Shown piece by piece: positions 24,239 through 32,250 of a stretch of 32,250 bases of DNA. Every line of letters begins with the position of its first letter. Position 1 is the stretch's first letter. Made by a program: the position numbers and the translations under genes. The notes under the pieces were generated by a model that was not told the origin of the DNA, ran no database searches, and worked only from the letters and a program-made list of their open reading frames with translations. The DNA is from Bacteroidota bacterium. GTDB lineage: Bacteria; Bacteroidota; Bacteroidia; Bacteroidales; B18-G4. The stretch is from assembly GCA_018831055.1 (NCBI GenBank), contig JAHJRE010000219.1, forward strand, positions 1-32,250. The letters run 5' to 3'.

Positions 24239-27142
24239 ATGGTAAACGAAGATTATAACAAGGAATACCGCTTAGAGACAGGACACGAAAGCCCTTCAGC
24301 TTCCGGGGAGATTTTATCCATGGGAAGGCGTGACTTCATGAAAATGCTGGGCTATTGCATAGGAACCATGACCCTGGTTGCCTCCTGCGAACAGCCTGTG
24401 CGTAAAGCCATTCCCTACCTTGTGCAACCGGAAGAGATAACGCCGGGTGTATCCAATTACTATGCAACATTTCGTTATGAAGGAGGGGAGTTTTCAGCGA
24501 TACTGGTTAAAGTCCGCGATGGCCGTCCCATTAAAATTGAGGCTAATCCTGAAATGAGCGGGCTATGGGGAAGCACTTCCGCCAGAACCCAGGCCTCCAT
24601 ACTGGGATTGTACGATCCCGACCGCCTCGCTAAACCATTGATTAACGGTTTGGTATGCGACTGGGAACCCCTCGACAATCAGGTAAGAGATAAACTAGCT
24701 GAAATCAGCGCTTCCGGAAAAACAATTGTGATACTCACCCCTTCCCTGATCAGCCCTTCACGAACGCGGTTGATGAAGGAGTTCGCCGGTATTTATAATA
24801 ATGTCCAGGTAATTCCATATGATACCGTTTCCTATTCAGCCATACTGGATGCTCACGACCGGCTGTTTGGTAACAGGATCATTCCCTCTCTGCGTTTCCA
24901 TGAAGCAGATATGGTCGTGGGCGTGAACTGCGACTTCCTGGGAAGCTGGTTAAATCCGGCCGGTTTTGCCCGTGAATATATGGACAGGAAAAACTCCGGT
25001 GATCCATTGCTGCACCATCAGTTTGAATCTAACTTCACGCTTACCGGTGCACAGGCAAGCTGTCGTATTCCGGTTAATCCTTCAGAAGAAATCGAAATCC
25101 TTACGGAAATATACAATTTTGTGGCCAGGGAAACCGGTAATACACCCCTGAATCAAAATCCTGGAAATAATACTGCTGCCGCTGAAACTGCCGCTGAATT
25201 ATGCCTCAGGAAAGGCAAATCATTGATAGTCTGCTCCACGAATGACATTAATCACCAGTTGCTGGTTTGCGGTATCAATGCCATGCTCGGCAACTACGGG
25301 ACCGTGCTTGACCTTGAGCGGCCCATTCTTATTAAACAAGGAGATGATAATGCCATCGCTTCTTTTTCAGACCTCATGCAAGAAGGGGAGGTGGGGGCTC
25401 TCATTCTTTTCGGGGTCAATCCCTTATTGAACAATCCTCTCCGGGATAAGTGGAAGAATGGATTTAAAAAAACCGGACTTATATTACAGATTGCAACTTT
25501 TCCCGATGAATGCACCGGGTTCGCAAATTTTGTCTGTCCCGCGCATCATTACCTGGAATCCTGGGGTGACGCCATGCCGGTAAAAGGATTGTATGCTCTT
25601 TCACAACCTCTTATACAACCACTGTTGGACACCCGGCAGCCTGAAGATATCCTCATTTCCTGGATGGGCGGTAAACAATCCTTCCATGAAATATTAAAAG
25701 ATAACTGGGAAACAGTTATACTTCCTTCTGCCTTCTCCACAGGAGCAGATGAAGAATCATGGTATAAAATCCTGCAAACCGGTTTCCTGGAAACCGGTGA
25801 AACAGAAGTTGTCTCCAAGCCTTTTAATCCCGGTACTATTCAATCTCTTTATCAGGATGTTTCTCCTATACTAAAAGAAGGGATTGAGTACCAGTTGTAT
25901 GAGTCTGTGAACCTGGGGGATGGCACTTTACTTAACAATGTATGGCTCAGGGAATTGCCTGATCCTGTCTCCAAAATATCCTGGGATAATTATGCTGCGG
26001 TTTCCCCTGTCCTTGCCGAAGAAATGGGTTGGAAAAACGGGGATATGATCAGGATAAATAACGACCTCGAAATACCGGTATGGGTTCAACCCGGCCAGGC
26101 TTCCCGTACCATTTCCGTTGCGCTGGGTTTTGCAAGGCCGAAAGCCGGAAGAATTGCCTCCTTAGCGGGTTTTGATGTTTCCGGTCTTATGTCGTTTTCC
26201 AATTCTTATCGCATTCTTTCCGGATACTTTGATAAGCTGGAAAAAACAGGAAAACAATATGAACTTGCCTGCACCCAGGCTCATCATTCCATGGAAGGAC
26301 GCCGGATCATCCTGGAATATCCATTTTCAGAAGAATATGAACCGGAGCAGCCGGTTTCACTTTACGCTCCGTACGAACATCCCGGTCATCACTGGGGCAT
26401 GGTGATAGACCTCAACCGCTGCACGGGATGCAATGCCTGTGCGGTAGCCTGTCAGGCGGAGAACAATATTCCCATTGTAGGAAGGGAGGAAGTGCTGCGT
26501 GGCCATGAGATGAGTTGGCTGCGGATAGACCGTTATTACAGGGGGCATGATGAAAACCCTGCGATGCTTTTTCAGCCTGTCATGTGCCAGCACTGCGATA
26601 ACGCCCCCTGCGAAAATGTTTGCCCTGTGGCTGCAACCAGCCATAGCCAGGAAGGACTTAACCAGATGATCTATAACCGCTGCATCGGAACAAGGTACTG
26701 CAGTAATAATTGCCCTTATAAGGTACGGCGCTTCAATTGGTACGATTACACTGGTGCCGATGCGATAGGAGGGAACCTTTATGATCCGCATGGGATGACC
26801 GGTGACCTTCCCAGGATGGTGATTAATCCTGATGTTACCGTAAGGGCAAAAGGGGTTATTGAGAAATGCTCGTTTTGTGTGCAACGTATCCAGGAAGGTA
26901 AACATCGTGCACGTATAGAGAATCGTCCTTTAATGGATGGGGAGATCCAGCCGGCCTGCGTACAGGCTTGTCCTTCCCGCGCCATAGTATTTGGTGATCT
27001 GAATGATCAGCAAAGCGAAATTAGCCGTCTTTTAAAAGATCAGAGGAAATACCATCTGCTCGGGGAATTACAGACTCTGCCTTCTGTTGCTTATCTCGCA
27101 CGCATCAAGCCAAACCCGGATGAACAAATGAATCACTCATGA
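24239..27142 (+). CDS. actB: Alternative complex III subunit ActB (molybdopterin-oxidoreductase-like plus iron-sulfur part)
   Basis: 967 aa from ATG 24239. A GTG reading from 24191 overlaps actA and is rejected. A Tat-type signal (residues 29-45, 'GRRDFMKMLGYCIG', then 'LVASCEQP') resembles the variant Tat leaders of this family. Residues about 60-690 resemble a molybdopterin oxidoreductase (B1). In characterised ACIII this domain has lost the molybdenum cofactor, and no N-terminal cluster Cys motif is visible here. From about 715 the B2 part carries ferredoxin-like clusters: CTGCNACAVAC (from 728), CQHCDNAPCENVCP, CIGTRYCSNNCP, CSFCVQR and CVQACP. Known ActB uses three [4Fe-4S] and one [3Fe-4S] cluster to pass quinol electrons to ActA. 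The actC start overlaps its stop by 4 bases (ATGA). Confidence 0.95.
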   Translation: MVNEDYNKEYRLETGHESPSASGEILSMGRRDFMKMLGYCIGTMTLVASCEQPVRKAIPYLVQPEEITPGVSNYYATFRYEGGEFSAILVKVRDGRPIKIEANPEMSGLWGSTSARTQASILGLYDPDRLAKPLINGLVCDWEPLDNQVRDKLAEISASGKTIVILTPSLISPSRTRLMKEFAGIYNNVQVIPYDTVSYSAILDAHDRLFGNRIIPSLRFHEADMVVGVNCDFLGSWLNPAGFAREYMDRKNSGDPLLHHQFESNFTLTGAQASCRIPVNPSEEIEILTEIYNFVARETGNTPLNQNPGNNTAAAETAAELCLRKGKSLIVCSTNDINHQLLVCGINAMLGNYGTVLDLERPILIKQGDDNAIASFSDLMQEGEVGALILFGVNPLLNNPLRDKWKNGFKKTGLILQIATFPDECTGFANFVCPAHHYLESWGDAMPVKGLYALSQPLIQPLLDTRQPEDILISWMGGKQSFHEILKDNWETVILPSAFSTGADEESWYKILQTGFLETGETEVVSKPFNPGTIQSLYQDVSPILKEGIEYQLYESVNLGDGTLLNNVWLRELPDPVSKISWDNYAAVSPVLAEEMGWKNGDMIRINNDLEIPVWVQPGQASRTISVALGFARPKAGRIASLAGFDVSGLMSFSNSYRILSGYFDKLEKTGKQYELACTQAHHSMEGRRIILEYPFSEEYEPEQPVSLYAPYEHPGHHWGMVIDLNRCTGCNACAVACQAENNIPIVGREEVLRGHEMSWLRIDRYYRGHDENPAMLFQPVMCQHCDNAPCENVCPVAATSHSQEGLNQMIYNRCIGTRYCSNNCPYKVRRFNWYDYTGADAIGGNLYDPHGMTGDLPRMVINPDVTVRAKGVIEKCSFCVQRIQEGKHRARIENRPLMDGEIQPACVQACPSRAIVFGDLNDQQSEISRLLKDQRKYHLLGELQTLPSVAYLARIKPNPDEQMNHS

Positions 27143-28479
27143 GCGAATCCCTGATCACCGGCAATAAATCGTATGCCGATGTCACTGCTGACATCCTGCG
27201 TCCGCTGCTGCATAAGCCCGGCAGGCTTTGGTATCTGGGAATGATCCTGTCTCTGGGGGGCCTCGCTTTCGGATTGATAGCAACCTATAATACTTTGTTT
27301 TATGGCATTGGCGATTGGGGGCTCGACCGCACCATTGGCTGGGGATGGGCGATCACCAATTTCGTCTGGTGGATAGGGATAGGGCATGCCGGGACATTTA
27401 TTTCTGCAATCCTGCTCCTGTTCGAACAACGCTGGAGAAACAGCATTAACCGGGCGGCAGAAGCCATGACCATCATCGCGATACTCTGTGCCGCGTTTTT
27501 TCCGGTGATCCACATGGGAAGAGTCTTTCTGGGCTTCTTTATCTTTCCCTATTTCAATACCCGGAACCTTTGGGTCAACTTTAATTCGCCCCTGCTTTGG
27601 GACGTGTTCGCCATCAGTACCTATTTCATTGTTTCCCTGCTTTTCTGGTACACAGGACTGATCCCCGACCTGGCCCTATTGGCGGAAAAGGTTAAAAGGA
27701 AGACAAGCAGGTTGATCTATCGGAAACTCAGCATAAACTGGACCGGATCATCACAGAATTGGCATAACCATGGCCTTCTTACCTGGATCATGGCGGGAAT
27801 AGCCACTCCACTGGTCATTTCTGTGCATTCCATTGTCAGTATGGACTTTGCGACTTCCATCGTACCCGGATGGCATTCCACCATTTTTCCACCCTATTTT
27901 GTTGCCGGAGCCATCTTTTCAGGATTTGCCATGGTACAGACTCTACTGATCATAACCAGGAAAATGCTGCATCTTGAAGATTATATCACCCGAAGGCATT
28001 TTGAGAACATGAACAAGATTATCCTGGTTACCGGACTGATAGTGGCTGCGGCGTACTTTTCGGAGATTATTCTGGCATTCTACAGTGGTGATGAATTTGA
28101 GATCTATGCCATCCTGAACCGGATGACGGGCCCTTATGCCCCTTACTTCTGGGTAATGTTGTGCTGTAATGTATTGATCCCGCAATTGCTTTGGGTCAAA
28201 AAACTCAGGAGAAGCCTCACTTTTGCCTTTTTTGCCAGCATCCTCATCAATGTTGGAATGTGGCTGGAAAGGTATGTTATCGTTGTTGCTTCTCTCCACC
28301 GCGATCACCTTCCGTCTGCCTGGTCGGTGTTTCATCCGACACTCACAGATATCGGACTGCTGGTCGGCTCATTCGGGTTCTTTTTTGCGGTTTTCCTGCT
28401 TTTTGTCAGGATATTTCCGATTATTTCAATCTATGAAGTCAAACATTTAATCCACGAAAATAAAAACCATGCAATATGA
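27139..28479 (+). CDS. actC: Alternative complex III subunit ActC (NrfD-like membrane quinol site)
   Basis: 446 aa, an integral membrane protein with about ten helices of the NrfD/PsrC family. Examples are 'LWYLGMILSLGGLAFGLIA', 'NFVWWIGIGHAGTFISAILLL', 'AMTIIAILCAAFFPVIHMGR' and 'LLTWIMAGIATPLVISVHS'. The 'WWIGIGHAGTFISA' stretch and 'HMGR' are characteristic of ActC, where this face forms the quinol oxidation pocket next to the ActB clusters. Length is near the family norm. The start overlaps the actB stop in ATGA, and its own stop overlaps the actD start by 4 bases, showing tight translational coupling. The N-terminus is in the cytoplasm by analogy and there is no cleavable signal. Confidence 0.94.
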   Translation: MSESLITGNKSYADVTADILRPLLHKPGRLWYLGMILSLGGLAFGLIATYNTLFYGIGDWGLDRTIGWGWAITNFVWWIGIGHAGTFISAILLLFEQRWRNSINRAAEAMTIIAILCAAFFPVIHMGRVFLGFFIFPYFNTRNLWVNFNSPLLWDVFAISTYFIVSLLFWYTGLIPDLALLAEKVKRKTSRLIYRKLSINWTGSSQNWHNHGLLTWIMAGIATPLVISVHSIVSMDFATSIVPGWHSTIFPPYFVAGAIFSGFAMVQTLLIITRKMLHLEDYITRRHFENMNKIILVTGLIVAAAYFSEIILAFYSGDEFEIYAILNRMTGPYAPYFWVMLCCNVLIPQLLWVKKLRRSLTFAFFASILINVGMWLERYVIVVASLHRDHLPSAWSVFHPTLTDIGLLVGSFGFFFAVFLLFVRIFPIISIYEVKHLIHENKNHAI

Positions 28480-28985
28480 ACATAACCGGTGTGTATGAAA
28501 ACGAACATTACCTGATGAAGGGAATTGAACTTACCCGTCAAAGCAAGGCGGAAGTCAAGGATGTGCTTACACCTTTTCCCATATCCTCCGAAAGAACCCG
28601 GGAAACCGGTTTTTACGATTCCATCCCTGCTGTCGGACTGATCAGCGGATTGCTTGGCATTGTGACAGGTATGCTTTTCCAGATCTGGGTTTCAGTGTTC
28701 GCCTATCCGATGCAATATGGCGGTAAACCCTTTCTCTCAATCTTATCCTATATCCCTGTGATGTTTGAACTGGCCATACTGTTTTCCGCCATTGCCATGG
28801 CCACCCTTTTCTTTGTTAAACTGAAGCAGAGGAAACGCTTGAGCCGCGCACAAGCCGAACAAATCACCGTCGACAGGTTTGTCCTGAAAATCGAATGGAC
28901 AAGAGGCAATGAAGGGGAGGTCGTAAACTTTGTGGAAAGGCTTAAAAAAGAAACCAGTGTGAAAGATGTTGTAATCCAGGTTTGA
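28476..28985 (+). CDS. actD: Alternative complex III subunit ActD (DUF3341)
   Basis: 169 aa. A cytoplasmic N-terminal domain (1-50, 'MNITGVYENEHYLMKGIELT') precedes two membrane helices ('AVGLISGLLGIVTGMLFQIW' and 'VMFELAILFSAIAMATLFF'), then a basic loop (KLKQRKRLSRAQ) and a short mixed C-terminal part ('DRFVLKIEW...VKDVVIQV'). This is the DUF3341 layout typical of ActD, a small subunit at the interface of ActC and the other membrane subunits with no cofactor of its own. Its position between actC and actF, overlapping actC by 4 bases and 2 bases before the next ATG, supports the call. Confidence 0.9.
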   Translation: MNITGVYENEHYLMKGIELTRQSKAEVKDVLTPFPISSERTRETGFYDSIPAVGLISGLLGIVTGMLFQIWVSVFAYPMQYGGKPFLSILSYIPVMFELAILFSAIAMATLFFVKLKQRKRLSRAQAEQITVDRFVLKIEWTRGNEGEVVNFVERLKKETSVKDVVIQV

Positions 28986-28987
28986 TC

Positions 28988-29959
28988 ATGAATATTTTCA
29001 GGATGAGCGGAAATATTTCAAGGATGCTGGTCATCGTAGCCTGGGCATTTACATTGCTTGCTTTACTAACTGTATGGTTGACGGTTGGCCGGATGAATAA
29101 CATTCTTTCAATATTGTTATTAGATGCATTCCTTTTTGCAGGGATGGGGCTTTTTGCAGGATTGTTCTTCAGTATGCATACGTTGGGCAATGCTCACTGG
29201 ATCAATGAAATCCGCTTTGAGCTGAAAGGAATGATGGTATTGCTTATTGCAATGCTGCCGGCATTTGCATTTATCCTTTTCTTCCTGCCGGATCTGTATC
29301 CATGGTTCAATGATACGGAGCTAAGTGTCTTTCAAAAGGCTTATTTCCAATCCTGGACTTTTGTACTCAGGAATGTTATGTACTTTACGGTGTGGGTGAT
29401 CCTGCTGGGAGTTTTTAGACGATACGATCCTTTTTCATGTTATAATGAAGGAATTCGAAAGTATTCTGCAGTTTTTCTTGTTTTTACAGGAATAATGATC
29501 ACACCGTTTTCCTGGGACTGGCTTATGTCGCTTGATATTCACTGGCATAGCACCCTCTACGGGTGGTATGTACTGTCGGGGATACTTTCCGGCGGAACCG
29601 CATTCCTTATCCTGGTTTTCTGGTTTTGCAGGAAGAAGGATAAAGTATGGAAGAACCCTCAGCCGGTGAGGCTCTACCTCGCCAGGTACCTCTTCGCATT
29701 CAGTATTGTTTGGATGTACCTGTGGTATGTTCAGTTTTTCCTGGTCTGGTACGCCAACCTGCCCGGCGAAACCATTTATTATATCGAAAAGATAAGGGAT
29801 TTTCCGGTTTTGTTTTACCTGAACCCTGTGCTGGGTTTTCTGATACCTTTTATTCTTCTGATATCTGTAAAAGGTAAAAAAAATGAGTTGGTTTTGCTGA
29901 TATCGGCATTTTCGTGCCTGCTGGGACAATGGATAGACCGCTTCCTGTTGATCTGGTGA
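28988..29959 (+). CDS. actF: Alternative complex III subunit ActF-like, compact membrane protein
   Basis: 323 aa from ATG 28988; a TTG at 28982 overlaps actD and is not needed. About nine transmembrane helices fill nearly the whole length ('LLALLTVWL', 'LLLDAFLFAGMGLFAGLFF', 'MMVLLIAMLPAFAFILFFL', 'YLWYVQFFLVWY', 'NPVLGFLIPFILLIS'). The sequence 'PFSWDWLMSLDIHWHSTLYG' is the ActF signature also seen in ActC paralogues. It is shorter than the ActF proteins I know (roughly 400 residues or more), so loops or a helix appear to be missing. It lies before actE instead of after it. Predicted role: the second large membrane subunit, proposed to take part in proton movement or assembly. Confidence 0.85.
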   Translation: MNIFRMSGNISRMLVIVAWAFTLLALLTVWLTVGRMNNILSILLLDAFLFAGMGLFAGLFFSMHTLGNAHWINEIRFELKGMMVLLIAMLPAFAFILFFLPDLYPWFNDTELSVFQKAYFQSWTFVLRNVMYFTVWVILLGVFRRYDPFSCYNEGIRKYSAVFLVFTGIMITPFSWDWLMSLDIHWHSTLYGWYVLSGILSGGTAFLILVFWFCRKKDKVWKNPQPVRLYLARYLFAFSIVWMYLWYVQFFLVWYANLPGETIYYIEKIRDFPVLFYLNPVLGFLIPFILLISVKGKKNELVLLISAFSCLLGQWIDRFLLIW

Positions 29960-29978
29960 TATATCCTGAAAATAAACT

Positions 29979-30533
29979 ATGAAAAAAATTATCAGATCAA
30001 TTTTGTTATTAGCAGTTTTACTGGCTTCCTGTGCCAAAGACAGGAATCATCCGGGATATACCTATTATCCTGATATGGCCTATTCCCGTGCTTATGAATC
30101 CTGGTCGGAAAACCCGCTTTCAGAAGATGGAAGAGCCATGCTTAACCCCGTTAAAGGAACCGTTCCGAGGGAAAGGATCCCCTATTTCCTGGATAAGAAT
30201 AAAAATGACAGGACCAGCGCCGGATCAATATTCACGATGGATTCCCCGATGAAAAATGATACTATACCGGGTAAAGCAATGTTCGAACTCATATGCATGC
30301 AGTGTCACGGTATGTTTGGCGACGGCAAAGGCAAACTTTTTACTTCCGGCTGGTATTCATACCCTCCGGCTTCACTTTTATCTGAGAAAATGAAAACGGT
30401 TCCCGATGGGGAAATCTATCATGTGATCACTGTCGGGTACAACCTCATGGGAGCCCATGGATCTTTACTTACCCCACCGGAAAGATGGAGTGTTGTTTCT
30501 TATGTGAGAAAACTTCAGGGAACCGGAAAATGA
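29979..30533 (+). CDS. actE: Alternative complex III subunit ActE, monoheme cytochrome c lipoprotein
   Basis: 184 aa. The signal peptide ends in a good lipobox, 'LLLAVLLASCAKD', so Cys18 or its near equivalent is probably lipidated. 'PGYTYYPDMAYSRAYESW' is the typical ActE N-terminal segment, which contacts other subunits. One heme motif, CMQCH (residues about 105-109), is followed by 'GMFGDGKGK', 'PPASLLSEKMKTVPDGEIYHV' and 'GYNLMGAHGSLLTPPERWSV', with a probable axial Met in 'NLMGAHG'. ActE is an electron exit subunit facing the periplasm. In known operons actE precedes actF; here it is last. It is 19 bases after actF, and its stop lies 25 bases from the convergent gene's stop. Confidence 0.92.
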   Translation: MKKIIRSILLLAVLLASCAKDRNHPGYTYYPDMAYSRAYESWSENPLSEDGRAMLNPVKGTVPRERIPYFLDKNKNDRTSAGSIFTMDSPMKNDTIPGKAMFELICMQCHGMFGDGKGKLFTSGWYSYPPASLLSEKMKTVPDGEIYHVITVGYNLMGAHGSLLTPPERWSVVSYVRKLQGTGK

Positions 30534-30558
30534 TCCCCTGAAGAAGCTTTTCAGATTA

Positions 30559-32250
30559 TTACCTTACCACAACCTTCCCCGAAACCTTCCCGTTTCCTGA
30601 AGTAACCGTATAGAAATAAATCCCCTGGCTAAGGTCATTTACATCCAAGCTATAGGATGCGGAGGTTGATATATTACTGATCTCCTTTACCTTATGCCCG
30701 GTGGGATCGCTCAGGATAATGGAAGCATTGCCTTCCATATCTTTTGGGAAAACGAATTGCACAGTTTCCGTTGCGGGATTGGGAAAAATATTAACACGGA
30801 ACGCATCTTTGGAGACCAGCTCTTGCTGTCCTACCGGCAATTGGTATGCCCCGTAAATGGTGTTATTGGTCTGCCAGCCATGGTCATCCGACCAGGCAAG
30901 TCCCGGCGTGACATCGGTATTGAAAATGTAATGAAGGGTATGTGTGGTGTTGTCGAAACCACCTATCATGGGATAATAGCTCTCATCAAAAATATGAAGG
31001 ATATCGCCGGTCAGGTGGATGAAATCCCCAAAGCCGTCCTTTCCGGTATAAATCGGATGGGTTGTCCGGTACCACAGATGTTTGTAATTGTATACATCAT
31101 ATTCGTAAGTTTCGGTAGTTGAAACGAATAATACATGGATATAACCATCTTCATCCACAAAGATAGAAGGCATGTTTGACGGGCCATGCTGCTGGTAATA
31201 CATTATATCTGTATTCAGCGTGATCTCCCCGTCGCCATTAACATCCTGCATCCATCCGATATAGTTGACATCCTGTATCATTTCCGAATTGGCATAGCCA
31301 TACTGTGGCGGTGCCAGGGCATCCAGGTCGTTGGAGAAGGGATCCATATCCTCATTCCAGTAGCCTACCCCGTCAACGTAAGGGAACAGGCTATATGTCG
31401 TTCCGACCTCAGGATGCATAACCCGGTTGATGCCGAAGACCACATGCACTTTGCCGTCGGGATCTATGGCTACATTGGCCGATCCGTCAACGCAGAAAAA
31501 GGTGTCGGCAATGGTTGTGTTCCAGTCCCAGAGAGGGTAGGGGTGCTCCCAAACGATATATTTATCCCAGGAATCGCCGTTATCATCGCTGCGCATGTAA
31601 AACAGGTCGTGAAACTGGCTTGAAACCAGCAGAACCACTGTATTCCCCCTGGCTGCCAGCGTATAATCATCGGCGCTGATCTCCGTGTAATAATCCGATC
31701 CCATACCATCCAGAATTATATGAAGGGGATCCCAGGTGGCGCCGCCGTCGCTGGTGCGGGAATAAAGAAGTGTCTGGGCTTGTCCTTCGTATTCCACATA
31801 GGAGTTTACAAAAAGATGGGTGTATTCATGATTATCTCCTGAAGCGATGATCCTTGGCCAGGTAATATCATCCTCTATACCGGCCGGACCCAGAAAATTC
31901 ACTTGTGTCCAGTCTCCCGATCCCTTTGTTTCCCTCCACAGGAACTCCATACCGGAAACACCGTTATGAACGGCTACCACTTCACCCGTTGGCCCCCAGG
32001 CTGCATAACTGGGCCATCCGCAACGATTGGTTTCCACTCTTGCCACGGGCATCGCTCCCCAGTTGAATCCGTCGAAATAGTTGTATCCCGTTCCCCTGTC
32101 GGGAAAAGCAGTAGCCTCAAATCCCATGGTCCATACAGCAGCCATCGTCCCGTCTTCGTGGATGTAAAAACGATTGTTTATGCTGGCATTGCTCTGAAGG
32201 TCGTAAACCGTTTCCCCCAGCTTGGTTTCATCCGGACCAAGCATGGCTTC
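30559..32250 (-). CDS. Secreted BNR/Asp-box propeller protein with T9SS tail (5' end outside the window)
   Basis: The reading frame is open from the right edge (32250) to the stop at 30559, 563 codons; no signal peptide is seen, so the start lies outside the window. Asp-box motifs occur at 'TSDGGATW' (about 168) and 'SDDNGDSW' (about 221), with a degenerate 'WSDDHGWQ' near 455, as in sialidase-type six-bladed propellers. The repeated 'HVVFG/HVLFVS' strands fit the same fold. The last 75 residues are a T9SS type A domain ('NIFPNPATETVQFVF', 'LSDPTGHKVKE', 'LSQGIYFYTVTSGNG'). I do not see the Arg triad needed for sialidase activity in what is present, so enzyme activity is uncertain. It is convergent with the ACIII operon. 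Confidence 0.85.
   Translation of the reverse strand, partial: EAMLGPDETKLGETVYDLQSNASINNRFYIHEDGTMAAVWTMGFEATAFPDRGTGYNYFDGFNWGAMPVARVETNRCGWPSYAAWGPTGEVVAVHNGVSGMEFLWRETKGSGDWTQVNFLGPAGIEDDITWPRIIASGDNHEYTHLFVNSYVEYEGQAQTLLYSRTSDGGATWDPLHIILDGMGSDYYTEISADDYTLAARGNTVVLLVSSQFHDLFYMRSDDNGDSWDKYIVWEHPYPLWDWNTTIADTFFCVDGSANVAIDPDGKVHVVFGINRVMHPEVGTTYSLFPYVDGVGYWNEDMDPFSNDLDALAPPQYGYANSEMIQDVNYIGWMQDVNGDGEITLNTDIMYYQQHGPSNMPSIFVDEDGYIHVLFVSTTETYEYDVYNYKHLWYRTTHPIYTGKDGFGDFIHLTGDILHIFDESYYPMIGGFDNTTHTLHYIFNTDVTPGLAWSDDHGWQTNNTIYGAYQLPVGQQELVSKDAFRVNIFPNPATETVQFVFPKDMEGNASIILSDPTGHKVKEISNISTSASYSLDVNDLSQGIYFYTVTSGNGKVSGKVVVR

Noticed and set aside
26357-26905. Antisense 182-aa frame within actB
   Set aside because: It is opposite the essential iron-sulfur domain; a typical shadow frame.
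24239-27142. ActB as a catalytic molybdenum enzyme such as polysulfide reductase or formate dehydrogenase
   Set aside because: The ActA, C, D, E and F neighbours and the ActB-specific CIGTRYC motif identify ACIII, whose B1 domain is known to lack the molybdenum cofactor.
30534-30558. Terminator between the convergent ActE and propeller genes
   Set aside because: Only a 5-bp stem (ctgaa/ttcag) without a clear T run is visible; too weak to annotate.

Overview
The window looks like chromosomal DNA from a member of the Bacteroidota, most likely an uncultured Bacteroidales/Marinilabiliales-type organism. Evidence: at least five large secreted proteins end in Por/type IX secretion (T9SS) type A sorting domains ('YPNP...' followed by 'GLY/GIY' and a short basic tail). 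There is also a TPR-transmembrane-LuxR-type regulator typical of the phylum, a streptopain-family C10 protease, a DUF5777 barrel, an alternative complex III operon, and little sign of Shine-Dalgarno sequences. All family assignments come from reading the translations; no database was searched.

Left part (1 to about 16.9 kb), minus strand: a group of secreted or surface proteins. It starts with a very large beta-helix/GLUG protein cut by the left edge (open from 3266 down to base 1). A spacer full of degenerate short tandem repeats follows, with a 76-aa sorting-signal-like miniprotein inside it. Next come a 1438-aa beta-helix protein, a possible 48-aa coiled-coil protein, a membrane TPR/LuxR-type regulator with its own terminator, and a very long inverted repeat. 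The group ends with an Ig-domain protein coupled to a C10 protease carrying three CUB domains, and an 803-aa LamG-like protein.

Middle (16.9 to 20.9 kb): a 519-bp divergent spacer with a perfect 11-bp palindrome, then a plus-strand gene for a tandem-duplicated PhoX/DUF839 protein with a T9SS tail and a strong terminator.

Right part (20.99 to 30.53 kb), plus strand: a tightly packed nine-gene respiratory operon. It encodes a monoheme cytochrome c, a DUF5777 outer-membrane barrel, an unusual Cys/Asp-rich five-repeat protein ending in a heme-binding domain, and alternative complex III (ActA, B, C, D, F, E in that order). ActA carries an extra N-terminal cytochrome domain, ActF is short and precedes ActE, and no terminal oxidase follows inside the window. 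Known ACIII oxidises quinol and passes electrons to cytochrome c or an oxidase. The leading barrel, repeat and cytochrome genes raise the untested idea of a route from the inner membrane towards the cell surface. A convergent minus-strand T9SS-secreted sialidase-like propeller protein, cut by the right edge, closes the window.
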